64,000 nt of DNA from Chloracidobacterium sp. CP2_5A (lineage in GTDB: Bacteria > Acidobacteriota > Blastocatellia > Chloracidobacteriales > Chloracidobacteriaceae), in NCBI GenBank assembly GCA_002254845.1, contig NKPT01000002.1, positions 1 through 64,000 on the forward strand, given 5' to 3'. Position 1 is the stretch's first letter. Every line of letters starts with the position of its first letter. Below the pieces are notes generated by a model. The model had not been told where the DNA came from. It worked only from the letters and a program-made list of their open reading frames with translations, and searched no databases. A program made the position numbers and the translations under genes. Positions 46,467 through 54,567 of this stretch are shown here, piece after piece.

Positions 46467-46721
46467 TCAGCCGTTTTGCGGGCGCTTATCTTCTTTCCTG
46501 TCGTCTTTTCGGTTTTCGTCTTTCGGCTTTTTGTCAAGGTAGCGCGGCTCTTTCTTTTTGTCGTCCTTTTTGTCGTCCTGCGCCGGAAGCGCCGCCACGG
46601 ACTGGCTCGCCGCCTGCGCGGAGACGCGCCGCCCCAGGAAAGCCTCGCTTGGCGGCGCCGCGCTGAAAAGCCAGCTCGCCAAGCCAAACAGCCAGATCAT
46701 TTTACGCATACCAAACGCCAT
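46467..46721 (-). CDS. Small exported lysine/aspartate-rich protein
   Basis: An 84-residue protein with a signal peptide (MIWLFGLASWLFSAAPPSEA) and a highly charged, repetitive tail (QDDKKDDKKKEPRYLDKKPKDENRKDDRKEDK) likely to be disordered. GAGGG upstream favours the ATG at 46721 over the track start at 46739. It is placed just upstream of pxpA on the same strand, but a functional link to 5-oxoproline metabolism is not evident. Not recognised as any family. Confidence 0.6.
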   Translation of the reverse strand: MAFGMRKMIWLFGLASWLFSAAPPSEAFLGRRVSAQAASQSVAALPAQDDKKDDKKKEPRYLDKKPKDENRKDDRKEDKRPQNG

Positions 46722-46813
46722 GACGCCCTCAATCGGCAAGGCTATGCTGGGCTGATGCGCCCAGCCACGGGCGCGGTTGCACGATCGCCTTGCGTTCTGG
46801 TCAACTGCGTTGC

Positions 46814-47290
46814 ATGACCGCCAATCATAAAGTTTGCTCTCTATCAGAAGCGACGGCGCTCGTCACGGCGTGGCGGCGCGGCGGCAAGCGGATTGTTTTA
46901 GCCAATGGCTGCTTCGACCTGCTGCACGTCGGTCACGTTCGCTATTTGCAGGCGGCGCGCGCCTGTGGCGATGCGCTGATTGTCGGCGTCAACGGCGACG
47001 CAACGGTGCGGGAACTCAAAGGCCCCGGGCGCCCGGTCCTTCCGGATGTCGAGCGCGCTGAAATTCTGGCGGCGCTGGCCTGCGTGGACGCTGTCGTGAT
47101 TTTTCACGAGCGCACTGTCGAGACGCTGCTGCGGACGCTGCGCCCAGACGTGCAGGCGAAGGGCACGGACTATACGCCTGACACCGTTCCCGAACGCGAC
47201 ATTGTGCGCAGCTACGGCGGCGTCGTCGCCATCGTCGGCGATCCCAAGGATCATTCGACCAGCGCGCTTTTGGCGCAACTCCGCCTGTGA
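46814..47290 (+). CDS. rfaE2: D-glycero-beta-D-manno-heptose 1-phosphate adenylyltransferase
   Basis: Adds AMP to heptose 1-phosphate in ADP-heptose synthesis for the lipopolysaccharide inner core. The cytidylyltransferase-like domain has the HxGH signature ([20 protein letters not shown]), [19 protein letters not shown] and the C-terminal [15 protein letters not shown]. It is stand-alone (158 residues), so the kinase part (RfaE1) is a separate gene elsewhere. The track start at 46790 is a TTG; the ATG at 46814 is preferred, although neither has a strong ribosome site. It supports a Gram-negative envelope. Confidence 0.93.
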   Translation: MTANHKVCSLSEATALVTAWRRGGKRIVLANGCFDLLHVGHVRYLQAARACGDALIVGVNGDATVRELKGPGRPVLPDVERAEILAALACVDAVVIFHERTVETLLRTLRPDVQAKGTDYTPDTVPERDIVRSYGGVVAIVGDPKDHSTSALLAQLRL

Positions 47291-47321
47291 CGCCAAGAGG
47301 CGCGACCTGGGCCGTTTTCGG

Positions 47322-48620
47322 CTAGGCCGTTTCCCCAGCGGGCGCGGCGTCCGCGTCGTCGGGCGCAGCCCCCTGCGCCGCGAGGAAGTGCGCCACCAGC
47401 CGGCCGACCGTTAGCCCTTGGACAAGAATGGAAAACACGACCACCACGTACGTCGCCGCGACAAGGATATCCCGCGCCGCCGAAGGCGGCAGGGCTAGCG
47501 CCAGGGCAATGGAAATCCCGCCGCGCAAGCCGCTCCAGGTCAGGATGCGAATTGTCCCCGGCGGCAGCCACTGCTTGAAGCGCAGCGTTGTAATGGTCAT
47601 TCCGACTCCGGCGGCGCGGCCCGCCAGCGAGGCTACAATGGCCAGCAAGCCGATAACGAAGTATGACGGCTGCAGCGCAATGACGATGAGTTCAAGACCG
47701 ATAAGGAAAAACAGCACGGCGTTGAGGATTTCGTCAATCAGCTCCCAAAAGACATCGAGGCGCTGGCGGGTTTCATCCGACATCGCCTTGATGCGCCCGC
47801 GGTTGCCGATAAAAAGACCGGCGACGACGATGGCGATCGGGGCGGACAAATGCAGCGCCTCGGCCAGCGCGTACGTTCCGGTGACGAGCGCCAGCGTAAT
47901 CAGCACCTCAACCTGGTAGGCGTCCACGGTCTTGAGCATCACGTAGGCCGCCCAAGCAAAAATAAAGCCGAGCGCCGCGCCCCCAATTGCCTCTTGCACA
48001 AAGAGCTTAACCACGCCAGCGGCGCTGAGCGACGCCGGTTGCATATAAACGCCCAGCAGGGTCAGGAACACGACGACGCCGACGCCGTCGTTGAACAGCG
48101 ATTCGCCGGCGATTTTGGTTTCGAGCTTTTTGGGCGCGCCGACTTTCTTGACAATCCCCAGCACCGCAATCGGGTCGGTCGGCGCGATGAGCGCGCCAAA
48201 GAGCAGAGCTTCGAGGTAGGTCAGCGGCAAGCCCAGAAGTTTTGTGGCGTAGAAAAACAGCGTTCCCGTTACGAAGGTGGACAGCGCCACGCCGATGGTC
48301 GAGAGAATGCCCACCGGGTATTTGGCTAGTCGAAGGTCTTCAACGTGGACATGCAGCGCTCCCGCGAACAGCAGAAAGCCCAGCATGCCGTGCAACAGCA
48401 CATCGCCAAAGTCAATCGAGCTGACAAAAGCGGCGAACGTCCGCAACGGGACGAGGCCCATTTCGCCCAGCGCCAGAAGCGCCGCCGACATCGCCAGTGA
48501 AATGGCCATCAGTCCGATGGTGGTCGGAAGGCGAATCCACCGCAGGTTGATATAGGCGGCCAACGCCGCCAGCGTCAGCAAAATGGCAATCGTATGGTAG
48601 GCAGACACGGTAAGCGCCAC
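47322..48620 (-). CDS. Na+/H+ antiporter, CPA1/NhaP type
   Basis: A 432-residue cation:proton antiporter with about 12-13 membrane helices. Signature segments are FGALIAPTDPIAVLGIVKKVG, the ion-binding ND pair in GESLFNDGVGVVVFLTLLG and WSGLRGGISIALALALP. There is no long cytoplasmic tail or TrkA-C domain. It contributes to sodium and pH homeostasis. Monocistronic and convergent with rfaE2. Confidence 0.9.
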   Translation of the reverse strand: MALTVSAYHTIAILLTLAALAAYINLRWIRLPTTIGLMAISLAMSAALLALGEMGLVPLRTFAAFVSSIDFGDVLLHGMLGFLLFAGALHVHVEDLRLAKYPVGILSTIGVALSTFVTGTLFFYATKLLGLPLTYLEALLFGALIAPTDPIAVLGIVKKVGAPKKLETKIAGESLFNDGVGVVVFLTLLGVYMQPASLSAAGVVKLFVQEAIGGAALGFIFAWAAYVMLKTVDAYQVEVLITLALVTGTYALAEALHLSAPIAIVVAGLFIGNRGRIKAMSDETRQRLDVFWELIDEILNAVLFFLIGLELIVIALQPSYFVIGLLAIVASLAGRAAGVGMTITTLRFKQWLPPGTIRILTWSGLRGGISIALALALPPSAARDILVAATYVVVVFSILVQGLTVGRLVAHFLAAQGAAPDDADAAPAGETA

Positions 48621-48767
48621 AGAAAAATTTTAAAAACCTTACGCTGGCAGCCCCTCAGCCGGCTGTGCCGAAACCTACGCGGCCGCCGGCTGCGAGCGGC
48701 TTCAGTCTATGTCAAAATCGCGCGCGGCGCTGGCGACCGCCCCAGTTCTCAGCCGAGGTCAACGATC

Positions 48768-49247
48768 ATGTCAAACCGCATACAGCCCGTATCGTTTGAA
48801 GCCGTCAATGGCCACCGCGCGGCGGAAGTCCAGCCGGGCGACTTGCCAACTCCGTCGTCACCCAGCCGGATACGTCGCCTGACGCGCGAAGCGCTGCGCT
48901 TTTTGCCTAACCTGCTCAAGCTTGCGTACTGCCTGGCCCGCGATCCGCGCGTGCCGCAGGCGGACAAAATCATTTTGGCGGCGACGATTGCTTATGTCAT
49001 TGCGCCGCTGGACGTGATTCCCGACTTCATCCCATTCTTCGGACAGATAGACGACGGCTACCTCGTCGCCGTCGCGCTCTTGCGTCTGCTGAATCGAACG
49101 CCCAGCGAAGCCCTTGCCGAGCACTGGGAAGGTCCAGGCGACATTCGCCGCTTGCTCAATCGGATGGTGGCTTTGACGACGCTGTTGCTGCCGCGGCGGG
49201 TTCAGCGGGTTGTCGTCGGGAAAGTGGAGCCGCTCGCCCGCTCGTGA
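48768..49247 (+). CDS. YkvA/DUF1232 family protein
   Basis: A 159-residue protein with a DUF1232 core: LARDPRVPQADKIILAATIAYVIAPLDVIPDFIPFFGQIDDGYLVAVALLRLL, the P-x-D-x-I-P-D-x-I-P signature of the family. Members are small membrane-associated proteins of unknown function. The N-terminal 60 residues are variable and the C-terminus amphipathic. GAGGT eight bases before the ATG at 48768 fixes the start; the longer track ORF lacks support. Confidence 0.82.
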   Translation: MSNRIQPVSFEAVNGHRAAEVQPGDLPTPSSPSRIRRLTREALRFLPNLLKLAYCLARDPRVPQADKIILAATIAYVIAPLDVIPDFIPFFGQIDDGYLVAVALLRLLNRTPSEALAEHWEGPGDIRRLLNRMVALTTLLLPRRVQRVVVGKVEPLARS

Positions 49248-49591
49248 GCCGGACGCCCCGGATGGCGACATCGGCGCGCTTGCGCCGCGCCGTCCCGATG
49301 CTTTCGGGGCGCTTTCGGGGGCTGGCGTCGAGTCGAGCGATTGGTCGAGTCGAGCGATTGCTTGGTTGCAGGCTAGCGCGGATCGGCCGACGAGTCAGAG
49401 CCTGAGCCGCATTCTCATTCCGAATAGCCAGTTTTTAGGGTCATAACCAGCTTTTCAGGGTCGGTCGCGTGACGACTGCGCTCCATCAAGCGGCAAACGC
49501 CGCGCGCCAATGGCTGGAGAAGCCGCGCGGGGCGACCAGTCCCGCCAGACGAGCGGCCCTCGCTAGCGGGCCGCGCCTAAAAAGGCGGTGG
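49248..49591. repeat. Intergenic region with several tandem duplications
   Basis: No gene is seen in this spacer. GTCGAGTCGAGCGATTG occurs twice head to tail (49327-49343, 49344-49360), CTTTCGGGG twice near 49303-49319, and an imperfect pair CAGTTTTTAGGGTC / CAGCTTTTCAGGGTC near 49429-49462. Confidence 0.8.
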
Positions 49592-49620
49592 TTGACGGCG
49601 CGCGCCCCTCGATATAGGAT
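49592..49620 (+). promoter_or_regulatory. Candidate promoter of small Fur-box gene
   Basis: TTGACG (49592-49597) and TAGGAT (49615-49620) with 17-bp spacing. Initiation would fall near 49627, the first base of the Fur-like palindrome. Confidence 0.5.
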
Positions 49621-49626
49621 ATGTAT

Positions 49627-49641
49627 TGAAAATCGTTTTCA
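49627..49641. promoter_or_regulatory. Fur-box-like operator
   Basis: TGAAAATCGTTTTCA is a 7-1-7 inverted repeat with six of seven pairs matching, close to the ferric uptake regulator consensus TGATAATnATTATCA. It overlaps the predicted start of transcription, the position expected for repression. It stands out as AT-rich in a GC-rich region. Confidence 0.6.
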
Positions 49642-49665
49642 TTATTTAAAAAGGAGCGTCTCGCG

Positions 49666-49884
49666 ATGACTTCACTTGCCGCTTTGGGCGTCCGGGTCTA
49701 TGTGACGGAATGGGGCGATGTCCGCATCGAAACTCTCCGCTGGCGACAAACGTTGCCGCCGGAAGAGTTTGCGCGCCGCCTACAGGCGGCTTTGCCGCCC
49801 GGCGAGCCGCCGCGTCCGAGCGCGCTGTCTCGACCGGCGCGCGCCGGCGTCCCGCTGTCCGGTTGGTCGGCTTTCACTTCCTGA
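49666..49884 (+). CDS. Small protein downstream of Fur-like box
   Basis: A 72-residue protein not matching a family I know. It reads VRVYVTEWGDVRIETLRWRQTLPPEEFARRLQAALPPGEPP, a beta-strand followed by a helix, then a proline-rich tail. AAGGAG at 49651-49656 lies nine bases before the ATG. The promoter and Fur-like palindrome directly upstream make iron-controlled expression likely. It lacks cysteine or histidine clusters, so it is not an obvious metal binder; an adaptor or regulatory peptide is possible. Confidence 0.6.
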   Translation: MTSLAALGVRVYVTEWGDVRIETLRWRQTLPPEEFARRLQAALPPGEPPRPSALSRPARAGVPLSGWSAFTS

Positions 49885-49946
49885 TACAACGCAAACGCCG
49901 CTTGGCTATCTTCGCGCGTCCAGCGCATAGAAAGGGTTTTGGGCTT

Positions 49947-50306
49947 ATGACCAGCTTTGATCGCATCACGAGCGCCGCTTTAGACTGCTCGCATCAGCGG
50001 GCTTTCGTGGGGGGCGTCGTTCAGCATCCCCAGACCGGCAAGTTTCAGCTTTGGTTTTTGCCGACGGGCTGCGACATCGAGCCGCTGCGGGCCTACGAGT
50101 CGCAGGCGCAGGCGGCGGCAAGCTATCAGTTGTTGCGGCGGGCCTTTTCGAGCGGGGATCCAGCCCGACTCGCCCAGGCGTTTGACGATGTGTCGAAGAC
50201 CGGCGAAAGCCCGGCCTCGTTTCCGCCTGATTTTCTGAACCGCTTGCGGGCCGGCGCGCGGCAGGCGCTGGCGGCGCGGGGTATCGCCGTTACGTTTGCG
50301 ACTTAG
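49947..50306 (+). CDS. Hypothetical protein, probable second gene of Fur-box unit
   Basis: A 119-residue protein without a recognised family. The N-terminal half is beta-rich (RAFVGGVVQHPQTGKFQLWFLPTGCDIEPLRAY) and the C-terminal half helical. The ATG at 49947 follows AAAGGG; the track frame from 49710 overlaps the previous gene and is not supported. It lies 62 bases after the 72-residue gene on the same strand and would share the Fur-type promoter. Its 3' end overlaps the convergent permease gene by 17 bases. Confidence 0.55.
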   Translation: MTSFDRITSAALDCSHQRAFVGGVVQHPQTGKFQLWFLPTGCDIEPLRAYESQAQAAASYQLLRRAFSSGDPARLAQAFDDVSKTGESPASFPPDFLNRLRAGARQALAARGIAVTFAT

Positions 50307-51138
50307 CCTGCTCCGCTCGAAGCTGCGTCGCCAAAATGGCGGTCACGCTCACGGCTCCAATGAGCAGCAGGGTCACGGCTGAGCCAAACGGCTGGTTGCG
50401 CTGGAAGAATTGATTCCAGATAACGTTGCCGAGCAGGATGCTTTTCGCCCCGCCAAGCAGGTCGGCGACGGCGAAGTTGCCCAGGCTGGGGATGAAAACA
50501 AGCGCGCAGCCGGCGACGAGACCGGGTTGCGCCAGCGGGAAGATGACCTTCCAAAAGGTGACCCACGGCGTGGCGCCCAGATCGGCGGCGGCGTCCAGCA
50601 GTCGCCGATCCAGCTTGTCGAGGCTGGCGACCAGCGGAACGATCATAAACGGCAATTCGCCGGCGACTAGCCCGATGAACACGGCCAAGTCGTTGTAAAG
50701 CAACGGCAGCGGCTCGCGGATCAGGCCCAGCCCCAGCAGCGCCGTATTGATGACGCCCTCCGTCCGCAGCAGGTGCGTCCAGGCGAAGGTGCGCGCGATA
50801 AGGCTTGTCCAGAGCGGAATGACCGTTAGGATCAGCAAAGCTGTCTTCCAGCGCGGGCTTGACCGGAAGGCGATGAACAGCGCCGCCGGATAGCTCAAGA
50901 GAAGGCAAGCCAGCGTGACAACCGCGGCCATCCAGAGCGAGCGCCAGTAAATCGCCAGGTACATCGGCTCAATCGCCTGCCGGAAGTTAGCCCAGGTCCA
51001 AGTCCAGGCAATGTTTCCGTAGGTTGTTCGACTCGCGAAAGCCTGCCGCGCTACAATGACGAGCGGGAGAAAGCTGAGCGCGAGCAGCCAAATGGTCGCC
51101 GGGGCTAACAGTCCGGCTCGCCAAGCAAAACGTTGCAC
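50290..51138 (-). CDS. Orphan PotB-type ABC transporter permease
   Basis: A 282-residue inner-membrane permease of the spermidine/putrescine (PotB) or related group, with six predicted helices and the EAA loop (LLDAAADLGATPWVTFWKVIFPLAQPGLVAG). The LGNVIWNQFF and FIPSLGNFAVADLLGG segments are typical of PotB. PotC, the ATPase PotA and binding protein PotD are absent from the window, so the substrate is unknown. The start is GTG; a GGGGAGG lies about 20 bases upstream, farther than usual, so the start is not certain. It is divergent from the PD-(D/E)XK-like gene. Confidence 0.85.
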   Translation of the reverse strand: MQRFAWRAGLLAPATIWLLALSFLPLVIVARQAFASRTTYGNIAWTWTWANFRQAIEPMYLAIYWRSLWMAAVVTLACLLLSYPAALFIAFRSSPRWKTALLILTVIPLWTSLIARTFAWTHLLRTEGVINTALLGLGLIREPLPLLYNDLAVFIGLVAGELPFMIVPLVASLDKLDRRLLDAAADLGATPWVTFWKVIFPLAQPGLVAGCALVFIPSLGNFAVADLLGGAKSILLGNVIWNQFFQRNQPFGSAVTLLLIGAVSVTAILATQLRAEQAKSQT

Positions 51139-51389
51139 CGTCGGGCGCGATGACCTCCCCTGAAAGCTTCATGAGCGAGTGAGGGAAGACACTAGGGCTT
51201 TTGCGCTGACTTGAAAAGATCAAGCGTTGGCGTTCCCGGAAGCGACGTTCGCGCCGGCGAAGCTCGGTCGCCTATCGCTTGCCTTGAAGGGGAGGAGAGC
51301 GGCGGAAAGCGCCACATTGCGGAAGGCAACCCGCATTTCGCGAGCGAGCGCAATGACAAGCGCAACGCGATGCGCTTTATGCTTGGCCT

Positions 51390-52916
51390 ATGCCCGCCGT
51401 TTCCGACCTTGCCGCCGACCTGCATGCCTTGACGGCGCGCCTCGCCGCGCTTGAACTCCCCGACCGGCCGCTCCATGTCAGAGTGGAAACGGCGACGGAA
51501 TCCGGCGGCGGCGAGTATCGAGTGGCGTTTGCCGTCGCTTACGGGAAGCTGACCGTGACCTGCTGGGGCTCTGGCCGGTCAGCGTGTTGGCGGGTTGAAA
51601 GTTACGAGCTGGACGACGACGCGCTGCGGCTCGAGGTCTCGCGGCGCGCGGGCGCCGAAAGCGGGCGGCTGGTCATCGCGGCGACCGGCGGGGCGTTGCC
51701 CGACGCCGGCGCGTCGCCGTCGCCGGCTGAGTGGCGGCGGCGCGTCCGAAGCTGGCTGGCGGAACGCCTTCCGCCGGGAACGCGCATCGTCTCGCTTCCC
51801 AGGCCGGAGCCGGCGAGCGTCGTGACCGGCTGGCAAGCCGCGCGCGCCGGCGAGACGCGGCTGATTTTTACAACCTCCGCATCCGATGAAGCCTCGCTCC
51901 GCCGGATGCTTGGGCAGGCGGCGCTGGCGCTTCAGGAAGTGGCGTCGGCAGATGGACTGTGGCTTGTTTTGCCGCCCGGCGGTCTCGCCGGCCTGTCCCC
52001 ATTCCCGCCCTTGCTGCGCCTGCCGCCGCTTTCGCTTTACGAGGTCGCTCCCGATTGGGGTGACATCCGCCCGGCGGCTTGCGGCCATCAGTTGCCTCTC
52101 GTCGCCGAGCCAATCCGGCGGTGGGCGCGTCGCCCGCCGACGCTGGTCGAGCTCGACGCCTTGCGCGAGTGGTTCGGCGATGATCTGGACGCGCACTGCG
52201 AAGTCGCGCCGCTGGGCGCTCGCGTCCTCTCCGTTCGATGGCAGGGGCTGGAATGCGCCCGATGGTTTCGCGCAGCGCGCGCCGATCAATCTGCCACCGG
52301 GTCGTTGCGGTTTGGCCTAACAACGCTCGGCGAGCCTAGCCGTCCGCTGACGACGAGCGCCCGCGCCGACTTCCAAGCGATGCTGGCCAGCTTGCGGCGG
52401 CATCGAGCGCCGACGGCGCGCGATACCGGGCATCCGCTCTATCGCGCTCATCCCGAGCGATGGCTGGATGCAGTCGTTCGCCGGCGTCTGGAGGTTATTG
52501 ACGACGCGCTCGATCCCGCCCACGTGTGGGCGCAATCCCCGCATTTCGACCAGCGGGCGGCGGGGCTAGCCGATTTTCTGACGCTAACCCGCGCCGGGCG
52601 ACTGGCGGTCGTCGAGCTCAAGGCCACGGCGGACGCCGACGCTATCTGGCAGGCCTTGACCTACTGGCTCAGGGCCGCCCATCACTGGCGGCAGGGGGAT
52701 TTTGTCCGGCGGGGCTACTTCGCCGGCGCGCAGCTTGCGGAGCGCGCCCAGCCGGCGCTTTATTTGATTGCCCCGACCTTGCGGTTTCACCCGGTTGCGC
52801 GGGCGGTCGCCCGGCGGCTACGTCCGGGCCTCGACCTGACGTTGCTTGGGGTGAATGAGGGCTGGCGACGGAGCTTGCGGGCGGTCTTCCGCGAGCGCTT
52901 CGGCGCGCCGGGCTAA
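51390..52916 (+). CDS. Predicted PD-(D/E)XK nuclease-like protein
   Basis: A 508-residue protein not matching a named family in my knowledge. The C-terminal 150 residues contain a likely nuclease core: ahead of it RRRLEVIDDALDPAHVWAQ, then AAGLADFLTLTRAGRLAVVELKATADADAIWQALTYW, where the Asp of GLADFL and the ExK of VVELKA have the spacing of a PD-(D/E)XK active site with a following glutamine helix. The N-terminal 330 residues are mixed alpha/beta without visible motifs. It could act in DNA repair or defence, but there are no defence neighbours. It ends beside the tRNA-Glu gene at a triplicated T-tract. Confidence 0.6.
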   Translation: MPAVSDLAADLHALTARLAALELPDRPLHVRVETATESGGGEYRVAFAVAYGKLTVTCWGSGRSACWRVESYELDDDALRLEVSRRAGAESGRLVIAATGGALPDAGASPSPAEWRRRVRSWLAERLPPGTRIVSLPRPEPASVVTGWQAARAGETRLIFTTSASDEASLRRMLGQAALALQEVASADGLWLVLPPGGLAGLSPFPPLLRLPPLSLYEVAPDWGDIRPAACGHQLPLVAEPIRRWARRPPTLVELDALREWFGDDLDAHCEVAPLGARVLSVRWQGLECARWFRAARADQSATGSLRFGLTTLGEPSRPLTTSARADFQAMLASLRRHRAPTARDTGHPLYRAHPERWLDAVVRRRLEVIDDALDPAHVWAQSPHFDQRAAGLADFLTLTRAGRLAVVELKATADADAIWQALTYWLRAAHHWRQGDFVRRGYFAGAQLAERAQPALYLIAPTLRFHPVARAVARRLRPGLDLTLLGVNEGWRRSLRAVFRERFGAPG

Positions 52917-52919
52917 GGC

Positions 52920-52967
52920 GCGCAATAAAAAAGCCGCGCAATAAAAAAGGCGCGCAATAAAAAAGCC
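52920..52967. repeat. Three tandem 16-bp units carrying terminator T-tracts
   Basis: GCGCAATAAAAAAGCC, GCGCAATAAAAAAGGC and GCGCAATAAAAAAGCC follow each other without gaps (52920-52935, 52936-52951, 52952-52967). On the minus strand each provides a T6 run downstream of tRNA-Glu. Confidence 0.93.
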
Positions 52968-52985
52968 GCCGTTGCGGTCGGCGGC
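52959..52985 (-). terminator. Rho-independent terminator of tRNA-Glu
   Basis: Read on the minus strand, GCCGCCG ACCGCAA CGGCGGC forms a 7-bp stem followed by TTTTTT, four bases past the CCA end of the tRNA. Two further T6 tracts lie downstream in the repeat. Confidence 0.88.
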
Positions 52986-52988
52986 GGG

Positions 52989-53064
52989 TGGTGTCTCGTA
53001 CGGGAGTCGAACCCGTGTTACCGCCGTGAAAGGGCGGTGTCCTAGGCCGCTAGACGAACGAGAC
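52989..53064 (-). tRNA. tRNA-Glu (TTC anticodon)
   Basis: The minus strand folds into a 76-nt cloverleaf. The acceptor GTCTCGT pairs with ACGAGAC, the anticodon stem CGCCC/GGGCG-type pairing encloses the loop CTTTCAC with anticodon TTC, and the T-arm CGGGTTCGACTCCCG is standard. The 3' ACCA is encoded, with A as discriminator. It lies between the nuclease-like gene and the S41 peptidase. Confidence 0.95.
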
Positions 53065-53074
53065 ATAATCGCTT

Positions 53075-54412
53075 TCAAAAAGCGAGCGCGCATTTGGCCA
53101 TAGGCGCAACTTGGCTGTCAAGCTCGCCCGTCCGCTCGCCCCGCTCCCCGCTTTGCGGCCGCCGCGCCAGGCGCTCCAGGGCCTGGCGCAGGTCAACGTC
53201 CACATTGCGCCGGATGTCCTGCAGGGTGAGGCTGGTGACAATGTCGGGCGTGACCCCTTGTCCTTCGAGTCGCGCGCCGCGCGCCGTGCGATAGTCGCGG
53301 ATGCTGATTTGCACCTTGCCGCCGTCGGGAAGGGGCTCTTGAATGCTGGCGAGGACGGCCCCGGAGGTCTGACGTCCGATGACCACGCCGCGCTGCGTAT
53401 CTTGAATCGCGGCGGCGAAAATTTCGGCGGCGCTCGCCGAGCTTTCATCCGTCAGAACCACGACCGCGCCGGCGAAGGCGCGGCGGTTGCCGCTGACGCG
53501 CATCCGCAGCGGCTTTTGGTTGCGTTGGATGAAATCGCCAAAGACAACATCTTGCCGATAGATGAGCCGCAAGCAGCTGGCCAGAATGTCAAGCAATCCG
53601 CCGGTGTTGTCGCGCAGGTCGAAGATCAGCGCCGTGGCCTGCGGGTTGGCCTCGATTTGCTCTTCAAGCCAATTAGCGGTTTTTGGAGCGAACTCGCTGA
53701 AGCGAAGGTAGAGCGCGCCTTCCGGGAGGAGCTGGGCGCGTTGTTCCGGCGTGGTGGCGAAGGGACGACAGACGACTTCGACGCGCTTGGGGTGGTCGTT
53801 CGGGTCGAGCAGCTTGAGTCGGACGGACTGCCCAGTCCTGAAGCTTTGCCCGACCTTGAACCCGTCGAAGGGGCGACCATCCAGTTCCGTGATGATCCAC
53901 CCTGGACGAATGCCGGCTTCCTGAGCCGCTGAGCCGCCGAGGACGCGGGTGATGACCCACTGACCTTCAATCTTGCGCAACTGGATCCCGATGCCGACGC
54001 GCGCGCCCTGCTTTTCTTCCTGCGCCCGCGTCGGAGAGATCGCGAAGGTGTGTTGATCCTGCAAGTTGCCGAGCATCTGGTTGATCACGCTATAGAGCGC
54101 GGATTCGTCTTCGGCGGCGAGCGCCTGGCGCCGAAACTGCTCGGCGAGCGCGCCCCACTTCGCGCCGCGCAGCTTTGGGTCATAGTATTTACGCTCGACG
54201 AGCCGACACACTGCGTCGAAGACGCGCACGTTGCGCTGCGCGCTGACGGTGGTCGGCGGATTGGTTTCAAGAGCGGAGAGGTAAGCTGGCTGCGCGGCGC
54301 TGGCGAGCAGCACCCCTAGGGTTGCGCTAAGGACGAGGCGCCAGAGCGAGCGCCGCCGGCAAGCCCGGCGCGACCAAGGACAAGGCGACATAGCGGCGTG
54401 TAGAGAAGGCAT
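53075..54412 (-). CDS. S41-family peptidase with PDZ domain, lysine of Ser-Lys dyad missing
   Basis: A 445-residue exported protein of the C-terminal processing peptidase family. It has an N-terminal signal (LVLSATLGVLLASAAQPA), a helical region (RVFDAVCRLVERKYYDPKLRGAKW), a PDZ domain (GVGIGIQLRKIEGQWVITRVLGGSAAQEAGIRPGWIITELDG) and the S41 core (LIFDLRDNTGGLLDILASCL). The serine is in TDESSASAAEIFAAAI. The lysine expected in the following GxxTxGK motif is alanine (GRQTSGAVLAS), so it would need a different base or be inactive. The start at 54412 lacks a clear ribosome site; 54391 is also possible. Confidence 0.85.
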   Translation of the reverse strand: MPSLHAAMSPCPWSRRACRRRSLWRLVLSATLGVLLASAAQPAYLSALETNPPTTVSAQRNVRVFDAVCRLVERKYYDPKLRGAKWGALAEQFRRQALAAEDESALYSVINQMLGNLQDQHTFAISPTRAQEEKQGARVGIGIQLRKIEGQWVITRVLGGSAAQEAGIRPGWIITELDGRPFDGFKVGQSFRTGQSVRLKLLDPNDHPKRVEVVCRPFATTPEQRAQLLPEGALYLRFSEFAPKTANWLEEQIEANPQATALIFDLRDNTGGLLDILASCLRLIYRQDVVFGDFIQRNQKPLRMRVSGNRRAFAGAVVVLTDESSASAAEIFAAAIQDTQRGVVIGRQTSGAVLASIQEPLPDGGKVQISIRDYRTARGARLEGQGVTPDIVTSLTLQDIRRNVDVDLRQALERLARRPQSGERGERTGELDSQVAPMAKCALAF

Positions 54413-54567
54413 ACGCGGTCAAGCAAGGCGCGGAGACAGGCCGAATTTACTGTTCGGTTTCGGTAACGGCAAGCTGGCAAAGAGATGCCCGGCTATGTTT
54501 GGATAGAGCCTCTGGGGCAAATCAGCCACGGACTGATAAGCGGTCACCAAGGGGAGCGGAGAGCGTC

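Noticed and set aside
52920-52985. Possible CRISPR-like array (three 16-bp repeats)
   Set aside because: Repeats are contiguous without spacers and form T-tracts of a terminator.
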